Positions 1 through 9,724 of a DNA stretch of 47,047 nucleotides are shown one piece after another (position 1 is the stretch's first letter; each line of letters begins with the position of its first letter). Source of the stretch: a virus. The position numbers were made by a program, and so were the translations under genes. The stretch spans positions 1-47,047 of IMG/VR virus record IMGVR_UViG_3300030388_000730. One strand, 5' to 3'. The notes under the pieces are model-generated. The model had not been told where the DNA came from, did no database searches, and worked only from the letters and a program-made list of their open reading frames with translations.

Positions 1-1410
1 AACTCCCTTGTAAATAATATGCTAAAGTACCCTGAGATTGCGAAGAAAATTATTGAATTGTATCCTCGCTACTCTATGACGTACTTACTAGAACGCCTAG
101 GATTTGGTGCTTCTGAAAAAGTAATTGGTGGAAGCTCATTCGAGTGGAAAATCATGCAACGTTACAAAGCTCCTGCTGGAGTTGATGTAGCTTATGCTGT
201 TAATGCTTCTGTTGGAACTGTAGGAACACTTAAGATTCAAAGTGATACAACAACTACTGGTGTTGAGGAATACTGTATGCTAACTGTAAACGATGTAGTT
301 CGTTTCGAATGTGGTGCTACCGCATTAGTAACTGCTGTAGGTTCAATTAACACTGCTGCAGATGGAAACACTGATGTAACAATTAAGCATATTGATGCTT
401 TTAATTTTTCTGCTACTGGTGCTTCTGCTGCTGTAACAGAAGTTGTTGCCGTAATTGGTTCAGCTTATGGACAAGGTTCTTTAGGTGATGAAGTTGGTGA
501 AGGTTATGCTTACCCAGAAACTCACAGAAACCACTTAACTCTTTCTCGTAGAAAGTGTAAGATTAATGGTATTGATTTACATGATGTTACTTGGGTTGAG
601 CACAATGGTCACAGACTATGGTACTTTACTAAAGAGCAACAAATGACTGACCAATTCATGTACGAACTTGAATTGAATCGTTGGTTTGGTAAGTCTTCTG
701 TTTCTGGAGATATTACTTATCCTGGTGATGCTGGTGCAGTTGCTAACGGTCTTCCAATTATGGGTGACGGAATCTTAGCTCAAATTGCTTCTGCTAATCA
801 ATTTAGTACTGCAGGTAACGGAGTTACAGAAGGTGAGTTATTAAAATTCATTGGTACTTTATCTTTAAGTTCATTAAAGGCAACAGGTAACGAATATGTA
901 GTATTTACTGGAATGCAAGGAATGATTCAATTCCAACAAGCTATGACTGCTCACTTGGCAACAATGGGTTCTGCTTCTAGCTTAATTGCATCTAAATCTG
1001 GTGAAGGTGTAGCTGTAGGAACTAACTTTACTTCTTACTCTGCTTTAGGTAACAACATCAAATTGGTACACAATCCATGTTTTGATGACCCTAATGTTGC
1101 TACTATGACTTCAGGTATTTCTGGTACTGGCTTTAACACTTCACAATTATCAGGATTAATGGTAGTTATGGATATGAGTGTTCAAGATGGTGTAGCTAAC
1201 GTAGAGCTTATCTCTAAAGGTGCTGAAGGATACAACAGAAACTATGTTAAGAAATATGTTCCTGGTATGATTAACCCTAACGACCCGTCTTCAATGATGG
1301 CTGCTAACGGTAATGATACTTTCGAATGTCATATCTTATCTGAATCTGGTATCATTATTCGTAACCCACAATCTTGCGGTGTAATTATGCCTGCTGGATT
1401 AACAATCTAA
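1..1410 (+). CDS. Probable major capsid protein, 5' end cut by the window edge
   Basis: The frame is open from base 1, with six sense codons before the first Met at 19, so the true start probably lies upstream and this is a partial gene of at least 463 codons. The protein is rich in Ala, Gly, Thr and Ser, low in Cys, with a central Gly/Tyr-rich stretch and a C-terminal region of alternating beta strands. No signal peptide or enzyme motif is visible. The assignment rests on its size, its composition, its place at the head of a head-neck-tail gene order, and the strong terminator that closes this two-gene unit, which is common behind highly expressed capsid genes. An HK97-type fold is expected for a tailed phage but was not tested. 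It could instead be another abundant head protein. Confidence 0.65.
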   Translation, partial: NSLVNNMLKYPEIAKKIIELYPRYSMTYLLERLGFGASEKVIGGSSFEWKIMQRYKAPAGVDVAYAVNASVGTVGTLKIQSDTTTTGVEEYCMLTVNDVVRFECGATALVTAVGSINTAADGNTDVTIKHIDAFNFSATGASAAVTEVVAVIGSAYGQGSLGDEVGEGYAYPETHRNHLTLSRRKCKINGIDLHDVTWVEHNGHRLWYFTKEQQMTDQFMYELELNRWFGKSSVSGDITYPGDAGAVANGLPIMGDGILAQIASANQFSTAGNGVTEGELLKFIGTLSLSSLKATGNEYVVFTGMQGMIQFQQAMTAHLATMGSASSLIASKSGEGVAVGTNFTSYSALGNNIKLVHNPCFDDPNVATMTSGISGTGFNTSQLSGLMVVMDMSVQDGVANVELISKGAEGYNRNYVKKYVPGMINPNDPSSMMAANGNDTFECHILSESGIIIRNPQSCGVIMPAGLTI

Positions 1411-1445
1411 TTAAATTAAATTAAAAACTTTTAAATACAAATAAA

Positions 1446-1907
1446 ATGGCTGAAGAAAAATACCTTAAGCAATATGATAAATCCGCAACTGGTAATTATT
1501 TACTACGTTCACGCGGTACATTAAGAAACATTATTACAACAGGCCCTACGGCTAGAATCTTTACTCAAGAAGAGTCAGGTTCTGTAGTAATGGTTACCAT
1601 GACTGATGGTAATGACGTGGTTTACACGCTACCTGCTCTTAAAGCTGGGTTAAACTTTAAATTTATTAACTGTTTAACTAATGCTGGTGCTGGAGATGCT
1701 ATAATTACATCTGCTGATGTAGATACTATAGTTGCTATCTCTACAGCTGATGCTGGTGCAGATGGTGCTAAAAATTTATTAGCAGATACTGTAACTATTG
1801 AAGCTGCCGCTACAGGTGGTGAAACAATTGAATTTGAATGTGACGGTTCTTTTTGGTACTGTACAGTAATTCAAGATGTAATTGGTTCTATAACATTTGC
1901 AGGATAA
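1446..1907 (+). CDS. Probable head decoration or capsid-associated protein
   Basis: This 153-aa protein follows the capsid gene by 35 bp and precedes a strong terminator, so the two probably form one highly expressed unit. The N-terminal 35 residues are basic and polar. The rest is a beta-rich domain with a pattern common in phage decoration and other virion proteins: a strand reading VVYTLPALKAGLNFKF at about 58-73, then Ala/Gly/Asp-rich loops, then a terminal strand around FWYCTVIQDVIG. The pattern suggests a small trimer-forming jelly-roll that coats the capsid surface. Function is inferred from position and fold pattern. An 8-bp A-rich stretch before the ATG replaces a Shine-Dalgarno site. 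Confidence 0.5.
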   Translation: MAEEKYLKQYDKSATGNYLLRSRGTLRNIITTGPTARIFTQEESGSVVMVTMTDGNDVVYTLPALKAGLNFKFINCLTNAGAGDAIITSADVDTIVAISTADAGADGAKNLLADTVTIEAAATGGETIEFECDGSFWYCTVIQDVIGSITFAG

Positions 1908-1918
1908 TTTATAATATT

Positions 1919-1946
1919 CACCCCTTCTTCGGAGGGGGTGTTTTTT
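1919..1946 (+). terminator. Rho-independent terminator after the capsid unit
   Basis: A 9-bp stem, CACCCCTTC paired with GAGGGGGTG (one G-U pair), closes a TTCG loop in the very stable C(UUCG)G context. Six T residues follow directly at 1941-1946. It starts 12 bases after the stop of the decoration-like gene and separates the capsid unit from the connector genes. Confidence 0.93.
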
Positions 1947-1969
1947 AACTAACAATAAAAAAAGCAAGC

Positions 1970-2641
1970 ATGGAGATTACAAAAAACCTTATTCATTACA
2001 AAAACAAGAAGCACTCTAAGATTACTAACTTTAATTTTGGAAGTGCATACAAAGACAAAACAGGAAGATTGCACGAGTTAAAAGATATAAACGGACTAGA
2101 ACAACAGTTTGTTACAAGTCGTGCTTCATTCATCTTAAATACCTCTATAGAAGGAGATGTGATAACAGATGACTGGTTAAAAAACCATCCGTCTATATTA
2201 GCTGCTTGGAGTCGTATTGACATACAAGAAAAAGAAGAAGCTGATACTAAAGAAACATTAACCTCTGCTCAAGCTATTATTGAAGCAGCTAAAATGTCAG
2301 ACGCTGATGTAAAAGTATTTGCAATATTAAGTCGTTTTAACCTTAATGCTAGCTCAGATGTGTTAAGAGCTAAAGCAATTAATGTGGCTCAAAGTAACCA
2401 CGCTAAGTTTATGGAGGTTCATTTTGACCCAGAGAAAGAACTTAGAGTGTTTATCATAGAAGCGTTGAAGGCTAAAAAGTTAAACTATAAGAACGAGACC
2501 TTCTACTATGGTAAAGAAGCTATAGGAACTAACGAAGAACAAGTGCTAGTTTGGTTAAAAGATAACAAAGATATTTTAGCTATCTTGAAGCATGAAATAA
2601 GAGGTGAAGAAAAGCCTAAAAAGAAACTTGCAAAGAAATAA
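1970..2641 (+). CDS. Head-region protein of unknown function
   Basis: This 223-aa protein is mostly soluble and helical, and ends in a Lys-rich tail (about 212-223). It opens with a beta-rich block to about residue 60 that ends in GDVITDDWLKNHP. A helical block follows (about 75-130: ETLTSAQAIIEAAKMSDADV), and then a segment around 160-205 containing FYYGKEAIGTNEEQVLVWLKDN. It is the first gene after the terminator and is followed within 5 bp by the next head-neck gene. I do not recognise a family. By position it may be an accessory head or head-completion protein. Confidence 0.6.
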   Translation: MEITKNLIHYKNKKHSKITNFNFGSAYKDKTGRLHELKDINGLEQQFVTSRASFILNTSIEGDVITDDWLKNHPSILAAWSRIDIQEKEEADTKETLTSAQAIIEAAKMSDADVKVFAILSRFNLNASSDVLRAKAINVAQSNHAKFMEVHFDPEKELRVFIIEALKAKKLNYKNETFYYGKEAIGTNEEQVLVWLKDNKDILAILKHEIRGEEKPKKKLAKK

Positions 2642-2645
2642 TTAA

Positions 2646-3242
2646 ATGACTGTAGATAACGCTGTATCACGTATTCGGAATATTATTGAAAGTGAAACAA
2701 CTGCATACTTTAGTAATAATGAATTAAAAGAATTCATTAAAATGGGTGTGGATGAGTTTATTCAACAATATTATATGGCGTTTGAAAACACGCAAGATAG
2801 TCGTGATAAACTACAAGATTTAGTTATTAATGCAGACCAAGCTTTTGTAGACGGTACAGCTGTAGATATAGGTACAATGGATGGTGCTGTAACAGGTTTA
2901 GAGTATGGTAGATTTTTATCTGCTTATATTAAAACCACACCTAATGTAAATGTTAAAGTTATACAAATAAGCGACATTTCAGCTTATCTGAACGACCCAT
3001 TTAATAAAGCTGATGCATCTAATCCAGTATTGTATTTTAAAGGTGGAAATATACATTCTATTGGTTTTACTGCAAGCACAGTAGTTGTGGTAACTTATTT
3101 ACAATACACTACTGATATTTTAAAATTAAACGCAACTACACACGAAGAGGTGTGTCAGATTGCAGCTCGTAAGGTACTTGCAACGTTGGGAGACCCAAGA
3201 TACCAAATGATTCAGGCAGAAATAACTGAACGACGAGTTTAA
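2646..3242 (+). CDS. Probable head-tail connector (adaptor) protein
   Basis: This 198-aa protein starts with about 45 residues of helix (DNAVSRIRNIIESETTAYFSN) carrying acidic and aromatic residues. A beta-rich centre (about 75-155) follows, and then a C-terminal helix with EEVCQIAARKVLATLGDPRY. A helix-beta-helix layout at this size is typical of neck adaptors that dock under the portal in short-tailed phages. The gene lies between the head gene and two further connector-like genes, which supports that role. The family was not identified, so the exact neck position is inferred. Confidence 0.5.
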   Translation: MTVDNAVSRIRNIIESETTAYFSNNELKEFIKMGVDEFIQQYYMAFENTQDSRDKLQDLVINADQAFVDGTAVDIGTMDGAVTGLEYGRFLSAYIKTTPNVNVKVIQISDISAYLNDPFNKADASNPVLYFKGGNIHSIGFTASTVVVVTYLQYTTDILKLNATTHEEVCQIAARKVLATLGDPRYQMIQAEITERRV

Positions 3243-3268
3243 AGATGCTTTTTGCTCCCTGCTTCTAG

Positions 3269-3303
3269 AAAGGGTAGAGTAGGGTTTCCTTACTTTGCCC
3301 TTT
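3269..3303 (+). terminator. Intergenic hairpin, possible weak terminator
   Basis: The 13-base arms AAAGGGTAGAGTA and TACTTTGCCCTTT pair with two G-U pairs around a 9-base loop. The 3' arm ends in TTT and is followed by CTTATT. It fills most of the 78-bp gap between two connector genes, one of the larger gaps in the window. Without a long T run it may only reduce read-through, or act as an RNA-processing or stability element. Confidence 0.5.
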
Positions 3304-3320
3304 CTTATTAAAAAGATATT

Positions 3321-3962
3321 ATGGCTACATTAAATGAGATAACATATAACATAAAAAACTTAGTCTCTGGAGGCGTTGCTTCTGATGATTCTGATATATC
3401 CAATCGACAGATTAAGTTTATGGTGCATTACCATAGAGCTAATTTATTAATGCAATACACTGATAATGGAAAGAAAGCTTCTAATGTGTGTTTTCAAATG
3501 GATATTATAAGTCCCTCCTCTTCTGGAGTTACAATAAAACATGTAATAGGGTTTAATGACAATAGAGGTATTAGAAGTGTAGCATATAAAGATGATGCAG
3601 CTATTGATTCAAACTACTCATCACTACCTATAATACAACACCACGACAGGATGTTCGTGAATAACTCAAGATTTATATTAAGTGCAGGAAGTAAGATAGC
3701 AACATTATCCGATAGAAAGCTTTACGTTTGGGAAGGAGACACAATAGTTTCTGGAGGTTCTGTAGAGGTTAATGGTATATTTTCTAACCCAACAGAGGTT
3801 AGTTCTTATGTAAATGATGATACAACTCAATACCCTATACCAGAAGAGTTAATAGCTGTATTAGTTAAGGAAGTATTGAAACAAGAATTTAGCATCATTA
3901 TGAGCGTACCGTCGAAAGGACCAAACAACCAAGTTGATGAAAACGCGGCAAAAGGCAAGTAA
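3321..3962 (+). CDS. Probable neck or tail-completion structural protein
   Basis: This 213-aa protein begins with a helical segment (NEITYNIKNLVSGG, then SNRQIKFMVHYHRANLLMQYT at about 27-47) and continues as a long beta-rich region to about 180. It ends in a helix (PEELIAVLVKEVLKQEFSIIMS) and a polar tail. The overall plan of an N-terminal helix pair, a beta core and a C-terminal helix resembles its neighbour at 2646 and is common among connector proteins. It has no transmembrane or catalytic signature. The last 26 bases overlap the next gene, which suggests translational coupling. The exact role is unknown. Confidence 0.5.
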   Translation: MATLNEITYNIKNLVSGGVASDDSDISNRQIKFMVHYHRANLLMQYTDNGKKASNVCFQMDIISPSSSGVTIKHVIGFNDNRGIRSVAYKDDAAIDSNYSSLPIIQHHDRMFVNNSRFILSAGSKIATLSDRKLYVWEGDTIVSGGSVEVNGIFSNPTEVSSYVNDDTTQYPIPEELIAVLVKEVLKQEFSIIMSVPSKGPNNQVDENAAKGK

Positions 3963-4383
3963 TAATACTTACAAGAAATACAAAGACAAATATGTATCTA
4001 TTAAAGATATATACAACTCTATAAAGAGTAGTCTAAGAATTAAGGGGGAGAGAAGTGATAGAGCTATGTCTTATGCTGAGTATTACTCTATTATGGAGTC
4101 TTTCTTAGATAATACAATAGATATAGTAGCAAAACAGCAAGAGGTCTTTAAACTGCCTGTAAAGCTGGGTTCTATTTATACAAAGAAATTACCTCACAAA
4201 AGACCTTTTCATGTAAGATTAGATGTTGAGGCAAGTAAAAGAGAAAATAAGACTGTTTTATATAAAGTTCCTATACTTGATGATGAGTATGTAAAAGTTA
4301 TGTGGGATAGACCTTACAAGTATAATCAATATAAAGTATTGCCCTTGAGGAGATTTAAGGAGATAATAAAACAACAAACATGA
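3937..4383 (+). CDS. Small basic structural protein of unknown function
   Basis: The chosen start is the ATG at 3937, one codon after an in-frame TTG at 3934. It gives a 148-aa protein overlapping the previous gene by 26 bases. The N-terminus is strongly basic (KTRQKASNNTYKKYKDKY). A helical region follows (SYAEYYSIMESFLDNTIDI at about 48-66), then a beta region with LPHKRPFHVRLDVEASK and DEYVKVMWDRPYKYNQYK. This layout recalls small proteins in the neck region of Bacteroidota podophages. No enzyme motif is visible. It ends in an ATGA overlap with the next gene. Its basic charge could serve DNA or portal contact, which is speculation. Confidence 0.5.
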   Translation: MKTRQKASNNTYKKYKDKYVSIKDIYNSIKSSLRIKGERSDRAMSYAEYYSIMESFLDNTIDIVAKQQEVFKLPVKLGSIYTKKLPHKRPFHVRLDVEASKRENKTVLYKVPILDDEYVKVMWDRPYKYNQYKVLPLRRFKEIIKQQT

Positions 4384-4991
4384 AAGGAAATCCTAGAATA
4401 AGTGTTAAACAAGTTGTAGCAGCAGTTATACGTAATTTAGGTATACAAGATGCTGCAAGAGAATTTCATAACTTTGTAGAGTGGGCTTTTGAGGCAGAAA
4501 AAAAGATTGGCTCTTACACTACTTTTGATAAAAAAGTTGTTTCACTTGTAGTTACAAGCAAGAAAGTTTTACTTCCTTCTGACTTTCTTAATATGATAGA
4601 ACTCAAGAACCCTTTAGATATATCGGGTTCTTCTTATGACCAGGGTGTAGATATGTATGTATCAGGGGGTTTTTTAAATATAGATGTAGCAGACGGAACA
4701 ACTATAAAGCTTCATTACGATGCTATATCAACTGACGAAGAAGGATACCCTACTATATCGTCAGCTCATGAAGATGCTATTGCTTCTTACATTATGTATA
4801 AATACAAAGGAAGAGAATATTACAATCAAAAACTTCCTAGATATGTTTATCAAGATTTAAAGCAAGAGTGGTCTTTTCAGTGTGCTCAAGCTAGAGGTAG
4901 AGATAATATGCCTACTAAACAGCAGTGGAGAAATATCAGTAAATACTGGAACACTCTTAAGCCTAATAGTAATGAAAACAAATTGTTTTAA
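4380..4991 (+). CDS. Probable tail tubular protein A-like neck protein
   Basis: This 203-aa protein starts with a helical bundle segment (RISVKQVVAAVIRNLGIQDAAREFHNFVEWAFEAEKKIG). A beta-rich centre begins with KKVLLPSDFLNMIELKNP. A C-terminal helix pair contains SAHEDAIASYIMYKYKGREYYNQ. A phrase of the type 'HEDAIASYI.YKY' near the C-terminus is common in the neck or tail-tubular-A-like proteins of podophages. The gene sits directly before the very large nozzle-like gene, the same order as T7 gp11-gp12. Family assignment is by pattern and synteny. Confidence 0.55.
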   Translation: MKGNPRISVKQVVAAVIRNLGIQDAAREFHNFVEWAFEAEKKIGSYTTFDKKVVSLVVTSKKVLLPSDFLNMIELKNPLDISGSSYDQGVDMYVSGGFLNIDVADGTTIKLHYDAISTDEEGYPTISSAHEDAIASYIMYKYKGREYYNQKLPRYVYQDLKQEWSFQCAQARGRDNMPTKQQWRNISKYWNTLKPNSNENKLF

Positions 4992-4993
4992 CA

Positions 4994-7900
4994 ATGGCAC
5001 AACCTACTAAGAAACCAAATTCATTCTCTAAGGGGATGATGTCAGATATAGATGCAAATGTATTACCAGCAGACACATACAAATCAGCTACTAACGCAAG
5101 GTTAATTACTAGAGATGACAATTCTTTTGTACTTAAAAACGCAAAAGGTAACACTTTATTTGATACTCTTAGTGTAAGCACTATTGCTAATACTATGAGT
5201 AATGCTACCATACTAGATAACTCTACTATTGATGACCTTACTAACCCTAGTGTTACAGGATTTACAGTTATTATTACAGGAAATGTAAATTTTACCTCAG
5301 TAACTACAAATTTTAATTCTGGAGATGTAAGCACGCTTGGAAGTGTAATATCAATAAGTAATAATAATGGTGCTAGAGATTTTTTATATCATTGTGTTTT
5401 AAAGGCTTTAACTAATTCAACAGTAGCAGCAAAAATATCTATGTCAGTAGTTTTTGGTGCTGGTGCTTCAGGAACAATAACTGTAGCTCAAGAAGATTTA
5501 ACTTCTGAGGAAATGACAATTTTTTTTAGGCCTCGGATTACGCATACTCTTGGTAATGGTCAACAATCCATCACTAATTATACAATAAGTAGTGGTAATG
5601 GATACAGTTCTGCTTCATATTCAGGAACTGTATATAGCATAGTAGGAGTTGCTAATTTTTCTGATTATATAGTTGTTTTAACTACTGCAAGTAATGCTGA
5701 TGTACAAGATGCTATTTTTAAAATTACAATTAACGATGATGGTTCTTTATTAAGCAGAAGTACTTTACTTAAATCAGACTTAGGATTAACAGATAAAACC
5801 TCTTTAAGAATTGAGGTTTCTGAAGAAAACGAGCATTTTCATAGGATATATTGGACTGATGGTGTAAACCCTTTAAGAACTTTAAACCTTAAAGAAGACC
5901 CTAGTTATTATGTTAATTTACCTGCTGAAAAATTAAATGTTTTTCGACAATCTATATTATTAGCCCCTAATGTTACTGATATTATTGGTGGTGGTAATGT
6001 AAGTTGTGGTTCTCATTCTTATTGTTATAGGTTAGTTACAACAGACGGTAAAACATCAAGAGTATCTGCTATAACCAATCCTATACAAATATTAAAAACA
6101 GGTTCTAATTCCGATTATCACGAATCACTTGGTGGTAGTTTAGATACAAACTCTGCAAATGCAGTGCAGCTTTCTATAAATAAAATTGATGAATCGTATA
6201 GCACTATACAACTTATAGATATAACTTATACTTCTAGTGAAGGTGCTATAACAGCAAATATAATTTCAGAAAGTATAATTACTTCAAGCTCATTTAATTA
6301 CACTCATAATGGTAATGAAACCAAAATTTCTTTATCTATAGGTGAGTTATTAAGAAGTCATGTAAGTTGGGATACTTGTGCTGATTTAGCAATAAAAGAC
6401 AATAGATTGTTTGCTGCTAACTTAAAAAACAATGCAGATTCTATAGATTTAGATTTTAGAGTAAAATCATATAAATACAATTCTAGTGGAGCGGGTAACC
6501 CAGCAGTGCATACCGAGCAAGAAAACCCTAACATACATGCAGATACAATGTATTTAGATGGTAATTATGGTTGGATAAATGCAGTTCATGGTGTAAAAGT
6601 ACCTGGAGCAGAAACAGTAGGTTTTGCATCAGCAGCAGATGGGGTAAGGATAACTTTTGCAACAAAAACATTTGACTTAACTAAAGTACAGTATTTTGGA
6701 AATTCTACAACACTTGATACGGGTAGTAATAATAATAAAGCAGAAACAACTGTTGGTAGAGTTCCTCATTATGGATTTTTAGAACCAACTGAAGCAGGAG
6801 GTTATAAGAATTACAAAAACCCTTTATTTACCAAAGATTTTACAGGATACCAAAGAGGTGAAGTGTATAGGTTTGGTATATTGTTTTATGATAAAGCAGG
6901 GAATCCAGGGTTTGTTAGCCCTATAGGTGATATTAGAATGCCTGACGGAACAATGGATTATGTAAGTAATAATTCATCTGGCAGTAGAATTACTCAAAAT
7001 GATGATGGTGTAACAACCTTTAAACATGCTGGAAACATACCTAATAGAAGTTCTTCTTGGGCTTGGAATGGCTCTACAGCTACTACGATTAATAAGACAG
7101 GTGGTGGTGTAGGAGTAAATGTTCACGATGTAGTTTCAGGAACTGGTATAGCACCACACACTACGGTAATAAGTGTAGCGTCTGACAATAATTCTATAGT
7201 AATAAGTAGGGCTACAACAGCTACAGGAACAGCCACAACTTTAACTTTTGACACTACAACAGATGATGTTAAAGGATTTGCTTTATATCCACAATTTAAT
7301 GTAAAATTATCAGCAGCTACAAGAGCTAAAATAAGCGGATATTCTATTGTAAGAGTAGATAGAACTCAAACAGATAAGTCTGTACTATGTTCTGGTGTAA
7401 TAAATCAATCTATAATACACGCAAACGTTGAAGGTAATGGTAGTTTAAGACATAAAAACGGACATCATTATGGTAATATTTATTCTGGACGACAAAGTCA
7501 CGAATGTTTATCAGACGCTGATTTTACTTTAGATAGTCCAGAAATTGTATTAGGGAAGCTGCAATACACTAGAAAAGACGAGGATAAAATAAAAGTAGTA
7601 GGTAGGCTTGATGCGGGAGCAGAAGATTTAAACGATGAAAGTTTTCCACATTCTAGTACAATAACTGACTTAGATGATTTCAAACATTTAAAGCAAAGGT
7701 TTAGTACTAATGGTATCTACACTGGTAATATTCTTTCGGGACGTTTTAATCCAAATTCAAATGATGCAGATGTTGGATTCCAACACTCTCAAAAAGTAAT
7801 TTACAATCAATTTAAATCAAGTATTGTACACACTAAAGCAGCAACAGAAGCTGAATCTATTAAAGGTGTAGAGTATGGTGAAGTAGTGTCTCCAGGTGCT

Positions 7901-9724
7901 TCTGTAGATAAAGGTAGGATGGGATTTGATGCACACGGAACAGGTAGGATAGGTCATAATTTTGTAAACAGATGTAGGTTTAATGAACATACTTTTGTAT
8001 TTTCTCAATTTCCAGAAGCTTCTACTACTGATAAATATGATTCAGGTTCATTAAATAGTGGACAACAAGTGACATTATTTGGTGTAACAACTTTATTTTT
8101 TAGTTTAGGACCAGACGTAGGAGACCAAATAAAACATATTGATTTTGAGATAGGAACATCTGATATGTCTACTTTTAGTCCTTTTATTTTAAACAGGAAA
8201 GATGCTTCTAGAACGGCAAATATTGCTTTTGCTTCTAAGTTGTATGTCCAATTAAAAAGAAATGTATCAGCAATTCAATACGGAGGTAGCTCAGCTTCTA
8301 ACTACGAAGCAAATCAATATATATCTACTGGGCATGTAAGATTTACACCAACAGCTAATAATTTTGATACTGTATTTGGAGGGGATACATATATAAATAT
8401 GCATTCTTTAAGAAAATGGCACATAGGGTCTACAACTTTTACGTCTAGAGCTTTTCCGTCAACAGCTATAATATTTCCAGTAGAGTCAAGCGTAAACTTA
8501 GATTTAAGAGATGGAATCTTTTTTGGCTCAACTGATGATTTTTCAGCTGTTGTAGAAGATAATTTCCTTATTAACGAAACGTATTCAAGTAGAAATACTA
8601 ATAAAACGTTTTTACAAAAACCATCAAATTTTAAAAATGTTAATAGCTATAGTAATTTAATAGCAGCATCTAATCTAAAATTAGCAGGTAATTTATTTGA
8701 TTCTTTTACTACTTGGGATGCAAATGAAATTCACGAACTAAGTAATAATAAAGGAGCTATATATAGTATATTTAATTTAAGAAATGAATTATTTGCTATA
8801 CAACAAAACGCAGTAGCAAAACTTTCTATTAACCCTAGAGTAGTTGTAGATAATGCAGATGCAGCAGAAGTAACTATTGTCACAGGTACTGGACAAGTTA
8901 TACAAAGAAGTGATTACATTGACACTATGTATGGTAGTCAACACTTTAATAACATGTTAGTAACTAACACATCGGCATATTGGTACGATAATAATATGTC
9001 CTCTTTTTGTAAGTTAGTACTTGGTAAAGGTATAGCTGTACAGGATTTAGGTATTACTACTCAGAATTCTAGCATATTTAATGCTTTAAAAAACTCCACT
9101 ATAGGGGATAAGCCATTGGATTATTCGGTAGGTGGGATAGCATTATATTATAATAAAGTATTCGACGAAATAGGTATTTGTATAACTACAGCAAATAATG
9201 CAAGCGTTACACATTTAGTTTATAGTGAGTTAAATGATTTAATGGTTTCTAAAAAAGAAGACGTTGTATGTTTATCTGCAAACGTTCCAGGAGAACTTTT
9301 AACAATAGGCCGCAATAACGCGACTACATCTATTAATTCTTCAAAAATATATAGAGAAGATAATAATTCTAGCCATATTTCTTATTATGATGTAAACAAC
9401 ACGAATAGTTTAGATGTAACTTTTGTTTGTAATGAGAATGTATACACCTCTAAAAAGTTTGATAAATTAGTCATGTATTTATCTGGAAATGAAAATGCAC
9501 AAAAATTTACTACTTTTACATTTACAGACTCAGTTAGTAATACTGCTTTCACTAGTAACGCGTCTTTAAGTAGAACAGCAAACGGTAAACACATAATACC
9601 AATAACAAATACTGCTGGTACTGCAAAAGCAACAGGGCAATATTTAATTATAAAAACACAAAGTACAAATACAGGTTTAATAGAGTTGTTTGGTGCTTTA
9701 ATACATAATAGAACTACGACATGA
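4994..9724 (+). CDS. Large tail nozzle / tail tubular protein B-like protein
   Basis: This 1576-aa, almost entirely beta-structured protein opens with KPNSFSKGMMSDIDANVLP, an Asn/Arg segment and a Lys-Gly-Asn turn (LKNAKGNTLF). An N-terminus of the type 'F(T/S)xGMxxDxDxxxLPxxTYxxAxNxR' marks the nozzle or tail-stabilisation proteins of crAss-like and other short-tailed phages. These have a beta-propeller platform, as in T7 gp12. It is rich in Asn, Ser and Thr with no membrane segments. It is about twice the length of T7 gp12, so extra beta domains must be inserted. It follows the tubular-A-like gene by 2 bp and ends in an ATGA overlap with the first internal-virion gene. It probably forms the distal tail tube. 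The role is inferred. Confidence 0.62.
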   Translation: MAQPTKKPNSFSKGMMSDIDANVLPADTYKSATNARLITRDDNSFVLKNAKGNTLFDTLSVSTIANTMSNATILDNSTIDDLTNPSVTGFTVIITGNVNFTSVTTNFNSGDVSTLGSVISISNNNGARDFLYHCVLKALTNSTVAAKISMSVVFGAGASGTITVAQEDLTSEEMTIFFRPRITHTLGNGQQSITNYTISSGNGYSSASYSGTVYSIVGVANFSDYIVVLTTASNADVQDAIFKITINDDGSLLSRSTLLKSDLGLTDKTSLRIEVSEENEHFHRIYWTDGVNPLRTLNLKEDPSYYVNLPAEKLNVFRQSILLAPNVTDIIGGGNVSCGSHSYCYRLVTTDGKTSRVSAITNPIQILKTGSNSDYHESLGGSLDTNSANAVQLSINKIDESYSTIQLIDITYTSSEGAITANIISESIITSSSFNYTHNGNETKISLSIGELLRSHVSWDTCADLAIKDNRLFAANLKNNADSIDLDFRVKSYKYNSSGAGNPAVHTEQENPNIHADTMYLDGNYGWINAVHGVKVPGAETVGFASAADGVRITFATKTFDLTKVQYFGNSTTLDTGSNNNKAETTVGRVPHYGFLEPTEAGGYKNYKNPLFTKDFTGYQRGEVYRFGILFYDKAGNPGFVSPIGDIRMPDGTMDYVSNNSSGSRITQNDDGVTTFKHAGNIPNRSSSWAWNGSTATTINKTGGGVGVNVHDVVSGTGIAPHTTVISVASDNNSIVISRATTATGTATTLTFDTTTDDVKGFALYPQFNVKLSAATRAKISGYSIVRVDRTQTDKSVLCSGVINQSIIHANVEGNGSLRHKNGHHYGNIYSGRQSHECLSDADFTLDSPEIVLGKLQYTRKDEDKIKVVGRLDAGAEDLNDESFPHSSTITDLDDFKHLKQRFSTNGIYTGNILSGRFNPNSNDADVGFQHSQKVIYNQFKSSIVHTKAATEAESIKGVEYGEVVSPGASVDKGRMGFDAHGTGRIGHNFVNRCRFNEHTFVFSQFPEASTTDKYDSGSLNSGQQVTLFGVTTLFFSLGPDVGDQIKHIDFEIGTSDMSTFSPFILNRKDASRTANIAFASKLYVQLKRNVSAIQYGGSSASNYEANQYISTGHVRFTPTANNFDTVFGGDTYINMHSLRKWHIGSTTFTSRAFPSTAIIFPVESSVNLDLRDGIFFGSTDDFSAVVEDNFLINETYSSRNTNKTFLQKPSNFKNVNSYSNLIAASNLKLAGNLFDSFTTWDANEIHELSNNKGAIYSIFNLRNELFAIQQNAVAKLSINPRVVVDNADAAEVTIVTGTGQVIQRSDYIDTMYGSQHFNNMLVTNTSAYWYDNNMSSFCKLVLGKGIAVQDLGITTQNSSIFNALKNSTIGDKPLDYSVGGIALYYNKVFDEIGICITTANNASVTHLVYSELNDLMVSKKEDVVCLSANVPGELLTIGRNNATTSINSSKIYREDNNSSHISYYDVNNTNSLDVTFVCNENVYTSKKFDKLVMYLSGNENAQKFTTFTFTDSVSNTAFTSNASLSRTANGKHIIPITNTAGTAKATGQYLIIKTQSTNTGLIELFGALIHNRTTT

